Positions 1 through 12,300 of a stretch of DNA of 64,000 nucleotides are shown here, piece by piece. How positions within the stretch are numbered: the stretch's first letter is position 1; every line of letters begins with the position of its first letter. Both the position numbers and the translations under genes were made by a program. A model generated the notes under the pieces. The model was not told the origin of the DNA. It saw only the letters and a program-made list of their open reading frames with translations, and searched no databases. Source of the stretch: Pyrocephalus nanus. Lineage: Eukaryota; Chordata; Aves; Passeriformes; Tyrannidae. The DNA is taken from contig CM076267.1 of NCBI GenBank assembly GCA_038380795.1, positions 14,925,501 to 14,989,500 of the forward strand, given 5' to 3'.

Positions 1-971
1 GGCACATCCCGTCATCTGTCTGGTCACTGGTGATGTCCCCCAGGGATCAGTGTTGGGCTTTATCGATGATCTGGGGATCAAGCTGACCATTAGCAAATTC
101 GTGGACAACACCAAGTTGGGTCAGCGTGCTGCTCTGCTGGAGGGCAGGAAAGCTCTGCAGAGGAATCTGGACAGGCTGGATCGATGGGCTAAGTCCAACA
201 GCATGAGGCTGAACAAGACCGACTTTGGCCACAATAACCCCCAGGCAGCACTGCAGGCTGGAGGAACAGGCTGGGGCTGCTGGAAAGCAGCCCAGTGGAA
301 AAGGACCTGTTGGTCCTTTTTCATCTGACAGCAGGTGAACATGAGCCAAATGTGTATGCCCACACGGCCAAGAAGGCCAGTAGCATCCTGGCCTTTATTA
401 GGAATAGTGTGGCCAACAAGACGAGGGAAGTGATTGCCCCTTTTACTCAGCACTGGTGAAGCCACACCTCAAGTTCTGTGTCCAGTTCTGGGCACCTCAG
501 TTCAGGAAGAGCATTGAGGTGCTGGAGCATGTCCAGAGAAGACCAACAGAGCTGAAGGGTCTGGAACACATGTCCTGTGAGGAGCAGCATAGGGAACTGG
601 ATGTGTTCAATCTAGAGAAAAGGAGGCTCAAGGATGACCTTACCACTCTCTACAACTACGTGAAAAGATGTATCCAGGTGGGCTTCAGCCTCTTCTCTCA
701 GGCAACTAGCAACAGGGCAAGAGAACAGAGTCTTAAGCTGTGCCACAAGAGGTTTAGATTGGACATAGGGAGAATTTATTTACAGAAAGGGTGATTAGAT
801 ATTGGAATGGACTGCCAAGGGAGGTGGCAGAGTCAACGTCCCTGGAAGTGTTTAAGGAAAGACTGGATGTGGCACATGGTGCCATGGTCTAGTTGACACG
901 GTGGTGTTTGGTCATAGGTTGGACTTGATGATCCCAGAGATGTTTTCCAACCTAACTGATTCTGTGATCAC
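1..971 (+). mobile_element. CR1 LINE, 3' portion, truncated by window edge
   Basis: Recognised as the end of a chicken-repeat-1 non-LTR retrotransposon in sense orientation. It covers the C-terminal part of the reverse-transcriptase ORF (translation near 50-328 contains ISKFVDNTKLG and RNLDRLDRWAKSNSMRLNK, typical of CR1), a region near 456-794, and the short 3' untranslated end. It finishes at the usual CR1 terminus, TGATTCTGTGATCA at about 958-971. The reading frame is broken: a stop at about 326-328 is followed by continuation in another frame from about 456. The copy is therefore dead. The 5' end lies outside the window, so its full length is unknown. The family call rests on memory of the CR1 consensus. 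Confidence 0.93.
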
Positions 972-1368
972 CACTGTTCAAAAATGTCAAGAGAGTGGCC
1001 TTGCACAAATGTCAGCTGCTGCTCCTAACACCCAGGGGTGGACTCCCTCCTCAGTGCTGACAAACGCTGTCACATACCCTTCTCACACATCACCTCCAGG
1101 TTTTACTCCCCACTCAGACTCCAGTTAAGAGCCACACACGCTGGTGTGCCAGACCCACACAGCAGGGGCAGTCAGCGAGGGTGCCCTGCCCCGCCCGTGC
1201 AGCACCAGGTGCTGGCTGGGGCAAACCCCCAGCCTGGGGCCAGCAGCAGAGTCCCCGTATGTAGCCCTGAACCGAAGAGGGGCAAGTGGGTGGCGGGGGC
1301 GGGTCCCGGACCCCGCCAGCTCCGGAGGGACCGCCGCACCGCCCCCGATATGGCGCCGTCAGCACAAG

Positions 1369-1382
1369 ACTACATTCCCCAG
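1369..1382 (+). promoter_or_regulatory. ZNF143/THAP11-type (SBS) motif, forward
   Basis: ACTACATTCCCCAG closely resembles the ACTACAATTCCCAG core bound by ZNF143 and THAP11 in vertebrate promoters. It lies inside the CpG island, upstream of the presumed non-coding exon. Binding is inferred from sequence only. Confidence 0.55.
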
Positions 1383-1389
1383 TTCCCCG

Positions 1390-1520
1390 CGCGCTCCGCG
1401 CGCCGCTTCTATCTCCCGTCGTGCCGCGCGCTGTCAGTTGCTCGGTGCCGCCGGGCGGTGCGCGGGGGCTGCTGGGAGCTGTAGTCCCTCGGCGGGTCCC
1501 CGCGCTTCGCCCGCCGGCGG
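1390..1520 (+). other. SMARCAL1: Predicted non-coding first exon of SMARCAL1
   Basis: The 3' boundary is supported by a strong donor (CGG|GTGAGC at 1520/1521). The 5' boundary is a guess from the CpG island and the position of the ZNF143 motifs. Human SMARCAL1 has two non-coding leader exons, so another small one could lie between 1521 and 2400 without being recognisable. Confidence 0.4.
1469..1485 (-). promoter_or_regulatory. ZNF143/THAP11-type (SBS) motif, reverse
   Basis: On the minus strand this reads ACTACAGCTCCCAGCAG, a near-perfect match to the long ZNF143/THAP11 motif. It faces the forward copy about 100 bases upstream, so the pair is inverted within the CpG island. Confidence 0.65.
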
Positions 1521-2419
1521 GTGAGCGGGGGGCGGCGGAGCCCCCGGGGCCGGGCGGGCATCGCGGCGCGGCCCCCGCGCCCGGGGCCGGGCGGCAGTGC
1601 CGGGACCCCGCGGGGCGGCTGGGGGGATCCCTGGCGGCGGGGATGGCGGGGGGGGGGGGGGGGCGCGGAGCGGGGCGCGGGCCGGGACCTTCGTGGAGTT
1701 TGGGACGGGAGCCTGCCCGGCGCGTGGGAGGGGACGGGCAGGGAGCGACCTCCCCTCTCCCAGGGTGGCGAGGAATGTACGGGAATGGAGGGCTGGAGGG
1801 CATGAAGCGGGGAGGAGATGCAGCGAGGCCGGCTCCTAGGAGATGTGGCGGGAGCCGCGTCTTCGCTTCTATCCATGTCCTGCGGGTCGACCTTTCTCGA
1901 GGCAGGAGCCGACTGCCCTTTGGGGTTCAGTACGTGTCTGCCATGCTTTTTTAGGTACGCAAAGAGCCGAAGGTGAACAGGGAGGATGGCCATCTTTCCA
2001 TCTTTGCTGATGGGTACCCGAAATAGAACACACTTCCACAAACACTGTGCAGATGTATTGCTTTGCCTGCGTTTGCCTTTGCAGAGTGTCCCTGTGCTTT
2101 GCTGTTTAATCAGTTCTGCTGGGATTTGCAGAGAAGAGTGCTCAGAACTGTAGTGGGACAGGGGTTTTCTCCTTTTTCTGTATGTTTTATCTACGTGGGA
2201 CTGGCATGCAAAGCCCTATCAATGGTTGTCACCATCTGCTTGCTGATAATGGCTCAGCCTTGGTCTGACAGCTTTGCTGTACTACCAGATATTTGTGTAG
2301 GATCAGATACAGTAATACTCAATCACTAATAATACTGAGTTATCAATACAATAATCATTTGAGGGAACTGAGTTGAAACGTCCTATCTCTATTTGTTGGT
2401 GTTCTTTTTTTATTTTTAG
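1521..2419 (+). other. Leader intron of SMARCAL1
   Basis: Runs from the donor at 1521 to an acceptor ending at 2419 (T-rich tract, then TTTTTAG). The first third is the rest of the CpG island. The remainder is unique AT-richer sequence in which I recognise nothing. Confidence 0.45.
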
Positions 2420-2512
2420 TAGACTGGCCTCTGTTCCTGTAAAGAAGCAGGTGCCTCTGTGATTAATTCCCGATGTAGTGTTGGTGCAGATTTATTATTT
2501 GAATTGTTGAAG
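2420..2512 (+). other. SMARCAL1: 5' UTR part of the first coding exon
   Basis: From the acceptor at 2418-2419 to the base before the start codon. The frame is open back to a GTG at 2459, but there is no in-frame upstream ATG, so the ATG at 2513 is the first usable start for the SMARCAL1 frame. It has A at -3, a favourable context. One out-of-frame ATG, immediately followed by TAG, lies at 2473-2478. Confidence 0.6.
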
Positions 2513-3383
2513 ATGTCATCAGGCCTTACAGAGGAGCAAAAGAGGAGGATTGAAGAGAACCGGCGGATAGCTTTGGCTCGGAGAGCAGAGAGGCTGGCAG
2601 TCCAGAGAGCTGGGCAGGTGGGGATTACTGCACCTCAGGTGAAAGAACAGAGTCCAGGCAATCAGGGCAACTTGAAGGAAGAAGACAACCATGCCAGGTT
2701 CACCAGCCAGCACCAACAGAATCCAAACAATCCTGTGGAGCAGAAGAGCTATCTTCAGAAAGGTTATAACCATTACACTGCAAACCAACAGATGGCTGGT
2801 TCACAAAGGGAGCAGCAAAAGAATTGTTCAGAGGACTCGGAACAAGCAAGTGGCCTTAAGCATTTCCCTACAGCGATCTCAAATTCTCTGAGTTATTCCC
2901 ATAAACATTACTTGGATGCTGGTGGTCAGGAACACAGACAACAAGCTTTAATTAATCTTGAAACCTTGCGGCAGTCCAAATGCTACCCAGCTTTCAAAAA
3001 CTCCACAGAACCATCTCATCCTAGAGTAATTGATAACGGGCACCCCGACGGTAGTAAAAATTTACAAAGTCTGAACAAATCTGCCGTAAAATATGTTTTA
3101 CCATCAAGCAGTGCCACCCCAAGTGATTCAGAAATGCTGATAAACACAAGCAAACTGACAGAAAGAAAAGGGGAAGGTTCTGTGTCTCAGGCCAGTGGTA
3201 GGATGCAGAAGCTGACCAGTTCTGCTGGTGTGGGCCCTACCTTTGAAGCTGCCTGTGGCAAGAAAGCAAATAATGTTATAAAAGGAAAATGTGTGAAATA
3301 TGGGGAAGACCGATTCCAGGTTGAAATAGGATATAATGCTGAACTTATTGCTGTGTTTAAGAAGGTACCAAGCAAAGCCTATG
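2513..3383 (+). CDS. SMARCAL1: SMARCAL1 coding exon 1 (residues 1-290 plus one base)
   Basis: Starts [20 protein letters not shown], the conserved RPA32-binding motif that recruits the enzyme to RPA-coated DNA. Residues of about 36-250 are a fast-evolving Q/S/N/H-rich linker, probably disordered. The exon ends inside HARP1 (KGKCV...[15 protein letters not shown]), with donor TATG|GTAAG splitting the codon for D291 after its first base. Confidence 0.96.
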
Positions 3384-6300
3384 GTAAGAATTGATTGATT
3401 GTTATCTCTGTGTTATATTGGATTGAAGTTTTGGCATCTGCTGCAACTGTAATTGCTATATGCGCCTACCAGTGCAGCTCTTGCTGGGGTGCAATAGGTG
3501 GTATTAATGGGGCATAAAAAAGGTAAAACCAGATGAAATGGGATAGAAATCCTGGGTATGAATAGCTTGAGCTTGGATTTAGAAAAGAAATCAGAAGCCT
3601 TGCTTTATGAACAGTGCTCTGAGAAATGTAGTGGCAGCAGCTGGTCAGAGTCTTTAAGGAGTGAAGGAAGAGAAGTTATTCATAAATTGATATGGGAAAA
3701 TGGGTCACTTCTGCTGTAGTTCAGAATTGATAAGATTATTCTGTTAACTGGGTTACTGAGAGCAGTGGAATCTCCACCTTTTGGCTTGCTTCTGATCTTT
3801 TGCCCTGCGTTTATTTGTTACATTCTACTTTTGTTTCCCCCATGTGAATGGCTGCTGCATTCTTCATGTTTTGATATTGATATGCCCTATGGCTTTTTTT
3901 GGTGTCCCGCAGCTACAAACGTGGGTATAACTGTTTTTCAGATGTGTGGCAAAAAGTTTGCATGAGCAGATAAAATTCTCTTGCTTTGCATGAATATTGC
4001 ACACCGCCACTTTTCTCTACCCCAAATGATTCATATTCTGCCCTGTTTTAGATCCTGCTATGAAAAAATGGAATTTCAGCTTGAGAGATTACAGCAGTCT
4101 CAGTAAGTAAATTGGTTATTTAATGGTAAAAAAGGATGGAAATCTTGACACACACACCCCTCTTCCCCTACCTTCTGTAGTTATTATTCAGCTTTGTTAT
4201 TGTCTCGGATAATAAAAGTAGTGCTACTCAAAGGTAATGCCTATCTTTCAGGCATCTAGCTCATAGCATTTTTCTGACACTTTGTAGTTGATTAGAAATA
4301 ATTTCATTTTTCATGTAATCTAAATACCAAGCACAGGTTAAACTTCTGCCATTGCTGAATTCTTCAGCAGCCAAGAAGATCATAGGAAAATTATCTGCTG
4401 TGCTGGTACTTCATTTGAATTTGTATTGAGAATTGAGTGCGTTCCAGTGGCTAATGCTTAATTTCTGCATCCATTCATGTATTTTCTTTTTAAATAGCTC
4501 TTTTTGAAACATTTTTCCTGTTAATTTTGTGTGTCATAAAAGGATAAAGGGTAACTCTCCAGAGCTTTGAGTGAGACTGAAAATGGATTTGCCTTTTTTT
4601 GGGCATAACAAGGATGGCTTTATCTTTTTTTCCCTCTCCTGTCATTTTGTTCTGGAAAGATTGAGAGATGATAGAGGCAAACACTTCAGGTAAGCTTTTC
4701 AAAAGCACACTGTTTTGAAGTGAGTGATAAATCACTATTGATTTCAGTGGGAACAGAATTAGGCCTGTGTTGAGCACTTTGAAAAACCACAGTTGAGTGC
4801 TGGTATTTTAGCTTCCCATGTGGGTTGCCACACATTTATAATTTAAATGCTGCTGGTTTGCTTGAAGTGTATCAAGTACAGATGAGAGCAAAGTCTGCAC
4901 CAAGGAGCTTGCAAATGAACAGGATGGTTTTTAGAAATCAGGCATTTTTCTTTAAAGCTATCAAATATGAGTACTCTGTGGAAAGTTCCTGTTTACAAGT
5001 GAAGACAATATGTGATCAATCTTGGGCAATTAAATTGTGGAAAAATAGCCTGAGAAAAGGAAACTGAATTAAAAGGACCTTGAAGTCATGACAGTGTAAA
5101 ACAATTATTTTAGAAGTTCCCACTGTTAATTTAGTTGTTCTGAATAATGTGGTCTTGTATCACCTTTCTTTCTTTGTGCTATAAATTAAATACACACTCA
5201 AGCCCAGAAACTCAAGCCTAGTTGAAATAAGAATAAAATATACTTTTTCCCCTCCCAATTTCCTTCAGTATTATTTGTAGAGGTGAGATCTAACAGTAGC
5301 ACTGGAAATGTTTTGCTTGGTGCATCTGGGGGAGAAAGTCTAAATTGGTGGTTTCCTATTCCTCTACTTTAAGAATTACTTTCACATGATGCTCTTAAAC
5401 TTTTTATTTGGAGTAGAAGTCTCAAATATTTAGATTTATTTTGGAAGTAATTTATCTGAAAATAAGATTGGATTAAACACAAATGGTTTATTTATTAACT
5501 GGTTAGGAAGGAACTGTCTGAATTTCTTTCTCCCTTTTCAGATCTTGACCACTGAACTTAAATTTTGTACACTTTGTTGCATATCAGTTAGCTGGACACA
5601 GTGGAATAAAGGGTGATGAACTTAAGTTGTAATAAAAGAGATTTAGGAACTTGGACTAGTTTCCTTCCTACAGCACTATGAATATGCAGCATTCATAGAA
5701 TAGAATCATAGAATCAGCTGGGTTGGAAAAGACCTCTGGGATCATCAAGTCCAACCCTTGATCCACTACTACTACTACCTCCTAGATGAGGTTGCCTATC
5801 AGGCATTGACATGAGGCCCAAGGCAGGTATTTTTAGGTTTTCTCCTTTGCTGTTTACAGAAGCACCTTCCCATCTTTTCAGGCACATACCATTGATCACC
5901 ATGCCCCTGTCTCTGTGATTTTGTAAGTGAAAATGCTGTATGGCTGTGTGCAATTTACTGCTAAATGTAGTTCTGCAGATTGCTTGCCCTGGCTTAGTGA
6001 GCCACCTGTTAGGATTGCTGACAGAGAAGGAGCCTAATGCAGTAACAATGTTGGAAAGGGCCTTGTTCACCTACTGTCACATGTTCCCTTTGCCACGACT
6101 GTATTCTCTGTGGAAAATCCCACCAACCCGCTCCACCAGGCCATTCCTCTCTCCAGTCTTTGACCCTGGGAGTGAAAGGAGGGAATCTTGATTCCTTTTC
6201 AACTTGAAGGTGCATGGTTTGTTATCCTCTTGTTCCTTTTCTTCCCTAAGTATCCTGTGCGTCTTTAGCTTATCAGTGTTCTTTGTTATTCATTCTTTTC

Positions 6301-9300
6301 TGTACCTTGTGTTTTTATCCCTAGTGAAAGCAGCTAATCAACTTCCATCAGTGGTTCTGGCACCACTGGAAGGAGAAGATGCAGTTGGCTCAGGCTCTCA
6401 TTTTGTTGGCAGTGGGATTGATGTGAAATCCCTCTTGGACATGTGTAAGAACTGGAAGAAACCCTCAGCCCTTGTCAAAGGGAAGTGTGTGCTGATCTCT
6501 CGCTTGCGATTTGAGGTTGATATTGGGTATGCTGCAGAAGTGATTGGAGTGTTCAAACAGATGGATTCCAGAAATTATGGTGAGACTCATGTTTTTTCTG
6601 CCTTTTTTTAATGACCTTGTTGGGGCTGCTCTTGCTTCAGAGAAGACAGATTGTGAGAGTACATCCCTCTGAAAGAGCATAAGAGATTGTGCTTTGGTGA
6701 AGATTTTGAGAGCTCTTGTAGTTCTGTTACTGCACTGTATCTGTGTCCAGCACTTTATCCCATGGCAGAACGTGTCTGCTGGGCCTGTTCGCCAAGGTGG
6801 TATTTCAGAACCCAGCATGATGACATTTACTGTTAAGGTAGGATGTGCCGATAATTTGCAGATAATTACAGAGACCATGTGAAGTTCTTGTCTTTATTAT
6901 CAAATGCAGTTGGACGTTCTCTTATTTCTCCTTCTTTACTGTGGTGTATAATGGCTTCAACTGCCTGGGCAGATTTAGTTTACCAGCAGTTTTACCAGTA
7001 TTTTTGAGGCAAGTGTAACTGTAGAGCACTTTTTATGTTGGCATTCAGATTTCAATGGTAAATATAATTATTTTCCCCTTGTAATTTGGGAAATGAGGCA
7101 CAGAGTGATGAGGTGACCTGCACAGTGTCACAGCAGGTCACTGACAGCATAGAGAACAAATTCTGGATTGCTTGTTCTTTGGGCAGGGCCTCACCTGGCT
7201 CACTGTTCAGCTGACTCCAGATTCACACTGTTTCCCTGGATGTTGTAGGCAGGTGCTACCCAGGGATAAACCTGCCAGATAGGTCTGGCGTGATGTTACA
7301 TTTTGGATATTGATGAATTGGTGAATTTCCTTTGTACCCTTCTGAGCACATCGACTCTAGGGTACAGGTGTACAACTGAAAGTGACTGTTTTACTGACTG
7401 AAGCCAGAGTTTGTTAACAAATGGGAACCTTCATGCACATTCTCCATCCCTTCTTGCAGTGAAAAGAAAGGGGTTGCCAAAATCCTTGGGCAGATGGGTT
7501 CATTACAGTGGTTCATTTGGAGAGCTGACCTTGGCTTGCTCTGGTGATACCAGTTCTAGATGTGTGCTCATAATTTTAAATCTTCTCTAAACTGTTTGCT
7601 TAACATGAAAGCAAACAGAGGACAATTGATTTTGAAGAAGGTAACAATTCTTCTAAAGCAGTTCTGAAATCTGTATCAGAAAATGTGGATGAATAGACAG
7701 GTTCTTACGGACAGAGAATTTTGTCTTTTTTCAAAGAGATTTATGACAGTGTTTTCTGTAACTATTGCAGACGTGAACACCAGAAAGTGGAATTTCCTGC
7801 TGGAGGATTACCCCAAACTAAGTGAGTAGCTGCGTTTCCCTGGTAAGGGCTATTGTCTGGGGAGGCAAATTAATTCTAACTTTATTTGTTCTTTATTTTC
7901 ACTCTGGGAAGACAAGTTGCTAATGAACTGTGAGGCCAGTGTCTCCTGTTTTGTCCAATATTTACACTTTTTGCCCAGACTCAAAACTTTATTAATGCGT
8001 GCTATTCATGACAGTGCTTTAGGGGCCCACTGGGAAGGTAGCTTTAGCTTTTGTCAGATTTTGCACTGAATTTGTGGGCCACTTCTTAAAGCACGGGTGC
8101 ATTCGCTATCACAAAGTTATTTTTATTGCTTATAATGTAGAGCAGCTCTATTGAACTAAGGAGTTACAGGAGAATGGATTCCTTTGTTTCTACTTGCCAC
8201 ATTTGAAGAGGTTGACATGGTGGCTGCCAGGCCTACCTGTCCTTACAGAAATTCTATCAAACTGACTAGTTTTAGCTGTGCTCCCCTTACCCTCTGTACC
8301 AGCTCACCTTGCACCCTTCTGTGTGTATATAAATTCATACACTGTCACAGCCACCCTTGGCTTAGAAAACAATCATGTATCAGGCAATTCTGCTTTCATT
8401 TCCTTAGTAATCTGCATGGTGGTGTGCTAGTTCACTTCACACCCAGTAAATTTGGGTTTTCAGGTCAGAGCACTAGGTTTTCAAGTCAGAGGATGATTTT
8501 TGTAATGACCAGTTCATCCACAGTTACAGTCTGAGTGCTGTCTAGTTGATTTTGTTAAGCCTCATATATTACTGCTGGTAATAATGGCTTTGCAGGCAGC
8601 ACACAGTTATTAAGTTTTTAATTGCTGTCTGCAGCAGGTTAGTATTCGGGTTGCTTCGATAGATGAGTTGATTCTGAGGCAAACAAGAAGATTCTGCTCT
8701 TGCAGAATTGTGCAGATCTGCTTGAAGCAAAGGCATTCTTGAAGCTGAATTTCATGCTCTCCTAAAATGTTTTGATACTGTTTGGATGCTTAAAAGAAAG
8801 CTTAGCAATAAAAAAAGTCTTTTAAGAGAGCATTATATTTTTCCTTGCAAGTAGAATCTAAGCACATAGTGTCACTACAGAGTTAATTTCTTGGTAGAAG
8901 TTGATCAGTAGACTCAGAATCACAGAATGGGTCAGGTTAGAAGGAAACAGTGTGGGTCATCTGGTCCAACCTCCCTCAGGTAGGGTCATCCTAGAGCACA
9001 TGGCACAGGATTGTGTCTGGATGGTTCTTGGATATTCCAGCAAGGAAGACTCTACAACCTCTTGGTCACTCGCACAGTAAAGTTCTTCCTCATATTCAGG
9101 TGGAATTTCTGTGCATCAGTTTCTGCCCACTGTGTTTTGCCTTTATGCATCTGTGCAATCCTGCTGAACTGAAATGTAGAACTGTGGTTTGTTGTGTTGC
9201 AGTGTTCTTTTATTTTTCAATGGATGCAACTTTGCAGAATAATCCAGTCTCAGCAGCATGCTTCCAGCACATCTGCTTCTTAGTCTTCTATGTTTAGTTA

Positions 9301-12300
9301 GGTTTATAGAGTGCTTTGAGATGAATAGCATTACACAAGTCCCAAGTGTTATGATTATTATTTTTCATCCCAGTCGACCTGCTGTGTTTGCCTTGGTACT
9401 CGTATGAAGGTATGTGGCTGTGGAATTTGGTTGGGGTAAGCTTCAGGAAGACAATAAGCAAGATGCTCTACACACATCCTTAGAAAGTGTGACTGAGCAT
9501 TTCAGAGATGAAAGGCTGTTGCTTAGAGTAGTTTTCCTTCAGCATGGGCTCCTCCTTCCACGGGATTCCAAAGCATGTTTAATAATTGAGTATATGCATG
9601 CTTCTATGATGCATGTCTTAATAACATTAGTAATGGCTGTAGGGATGAAAGCCTTGCGGTGGGGCTGTGTAGGAAGGCCAGGTCTTGAAAACAAGAGAGT
9701 GTGTTGTGGTGGAGACTATTATGAAACTGCAGGGTTGGGATGCTGACAGGTCCTGATTTCAGTGAGAGCTGGTGTTCACTCACAATTTGCTAAAAAGACC
9801 TTTTGTACATGCAAAGGGCCTGAACCTGTAGCACATGCTAGGCAGTCTGAGCAAACACATCACCTCACAGTCTATCACAGTCTCAGTCATGCTGGCTGGC
9901 AGTTGTATACATTACACGAAGCACTGAGAATCCCACAGATTTGAGGAAAGAAAAAAAAAATTTCCGTGAATCTTGCAGGGTGTAATTTGTGAGGGCATTT
10001 GAGGCTTCTAGCACGTGCCTTTTAGAGAAACAGCATTTGCTTTGTTGCCTGTTCATTTGCCTACATCAGAATAAAAAAAGAGGAGAGAATTTAAAAAGGC
10101 TGGTTGCCATTTCCAGCAGAGAGATCTGTTAGCTGGGAACTGTTTGTAGAGGTTAATGTCTCTTTGCCTAGTTGCTCAGTCATCTTTATATAAAGGTCAC
10201 TTCACTAAAAAATGTCTGTTGGATGAATCATGCTGGTGGCAGATATATCTTAATCACTCTCCCAGCTCATGTACAGAACAATAGCAACAGAATTATCAGT
10301 GAGCAAATTGTAGCAATTATGCTAACACACAGCTCGGTCTGTGAGTGTAATAACAAGCTTCTGCTGTACTTCGGGTGGAGAGAGTTCCTGCTATTGAAGA
10401 AGTATAAATTAAACTGGAGAATTTAAAAAGTTTGGTCATTGCCCAACCACAAATGGAAATCTTTTCATATGTATATTTCTTGGAATTGCTTTTCCCCTTT
10501 ATATGGCAGGGGTCCATCCTGCTGCTTTCCTCTTGGAGATAACTGAAACAAAAATACCTAACTGAATTCTGACGTGTTTACTGCTGGTATAGTGAGTTCT
10601 TGTTTCAGTTGTTTTTCCAAACAGGTTTTTTTTTTATGTCTTCTGGACTTCATGTACAAACCAACCACTAAATAAAAAAAAAAAAGTTGCTTCCTGCAGT
10701 GAAGATCTGTGCACATGCATTTGTGTTCCTAGTGTAGAGGTGTCTTTTGTTTCAAAGTCACTGGTCAAAAATTACTTAATACTTTTTCCTGGTCACAGTT
10801 CTCTGCATGTTTTAAACAGGTATTTATTTTCATGGAAATTCACTGTTGGATTAAAAAGAAATACTTTTATTTTGGGTGGGGGGATGGGATAGAGAAGCTG
10901 CTGGAGGGGACCGAAATAAGGTTATCCAGGAGGAGGATTGCCTAGATGCTTTATTTGTTATGATGCATGGGTGAAGGCCTCAAGGTCTTGGCATAATGGA
11001 GGCTGGGGATCCCTTTAGTTCAGCTGGGAAGGTAAAGCTCAGGGGTTTCGTGGGTGAAACAGTGTAAGTATTGAAAAACTCAAGTGACTGCCTGTGGGCT
11101 GGTTCTGACGTGCAAGCTGCTTCTCTCCAGGAGAACAGCAGTGGACTCCAGCTGAGCAGGGAGGTGCTGTTGTTACTGAAGGATGGCTGTCAGAGTGCTG
11201 CTGGCAGTGGTACAAGAGCAGTTTCTCTGACTCTTGGGGTGATTCCTGTTTTCTTACCCAAATGTAGTAAATGAGGGGGATAAAGTGGAGACAGAACCCA
11301 CCCTGTGTGGATTTGGGGAACAGGAGGAGAAGAGAGTTTTCAAAGCTGAACATGTATGATAATCATTAGGTAACTGTCTGGGGTCACTCCTGGTGATTTG
11401 GACATGGTGGAAACCTCAGAGATTTTTAATGCAGAATCCCAAGGTCAAGATAAAGATGCCCTTGCCTTCTGGGTTTCAGGAGCTCTTTTGTTCAAATCCA
11501 TACTTTGATTTCTGAGTAAAGTGTGCCCTAAGCTGCCCTCAGTGTGAATAATCCAGCTCCAGCTGTATTAGTAGCAATCATCTCTGAATGGTGGCATCAG
11601 AGTTTCTTTTTTTTTTTTAAAACCAAGTCTAAATATGAGGGGAGGAGATGTGATTCATCATGTGGTTCTGAAATAGACTTCAGGGAAGAGGCCAGGATAA
11701 CACCTGTGCATGATTCAGTGATTTCTGTGAGCTCTTTCAGGACAGGAGATAATACTGCTGATGAGGTTGAGGGTTGTGCCCTGACATCCATAATGTAAGT
11801 TGTGTGTATGTTGCCCCTTCCAATAATAAACTGGTCTGTTCTTTGCAGTGGAAGTGTTACAGAGCCTCGTGTCAGTAGAAGTGGAGCCACTGCCCCAGGC
11901 AGTAATACAGACCTTTGCTGCTCAGCTGCAGAGTTCCCAGTCAAACACAGACATTCCCGATGCCGACCTTTCAGTAGTGGACTCCAAAATTGTGACGAGC
12001 CTCATGCCCTTTCAGCGGGAAGGTGTGAAGTATGTCCTTTTTGCATGCTGTTAAGGGCTTGTCGTTGCCTAAAATTGCCTAGTTGATACTGGTGCCCAGG
12101 TTGCATTCTCTTCCAATCTTGGTCTCTTATACTCTGGCATTCTGGGCTTTTGGTTGTTTGGTATAGTATGGTTTATTTTGTTGGGATTTTATTTTTGTGG
12201 AATTTTTGAGTGACACATCTGTTTTGTTTCTAGATAGAATTCATCATGAGTCAGGAGCAAAGTAGCATTTTGCTAGCCTGAAAAAATTGTTCAAATGATA

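Larger units (their letters stand above)
1180..1870. promoter_or_regulatory. SMARCAL1: CpG island, probable SMARCAL1 promoter
   Basis: A GC-rich, CpG-dense block between the CR1 copy and the first coding exon of SMARCAL1. No TATA box is evident, as expected for a housekeeping DNA-repair gene. Two ZNF143-type motifs lie at 1369-1382 and 1469-1485, and a G run at about 1649-1662 adds a low-complexity stretch. A strong splice donor (CGG|GTGAGC) at 1520/1521 suggests that transcription starts upstream, roughly 1390-1480, and that a non-coding first exon ends at 1520. Long ORFs on both strands here reflect absence of stop codons in GC-rich DNA, not genes. Confidence 0.8.

Noticed and set aside
50..794. 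CR1 reverse-transcriptase ORF fragments as a possible gene
   Set aside because: Frame is broken and the element is truncated; no intact enzyme could be made.
1114..2041. Long overlapping ORFs on both strands (up to 229 codons) in the first CpG island
   Set aside because: Compositions are R/P/G/A-rich on all frames, as expected where stop codons are rare in GC-rich DNA. No domain is seen and the region explains itself as a promoter.
2459..2512. Upstream extension of the SMARCAL1 frame to 2459
   Set aside because: The codon at 2459 is GTG, not ATG; the conserved N-terminus begins at 2513.
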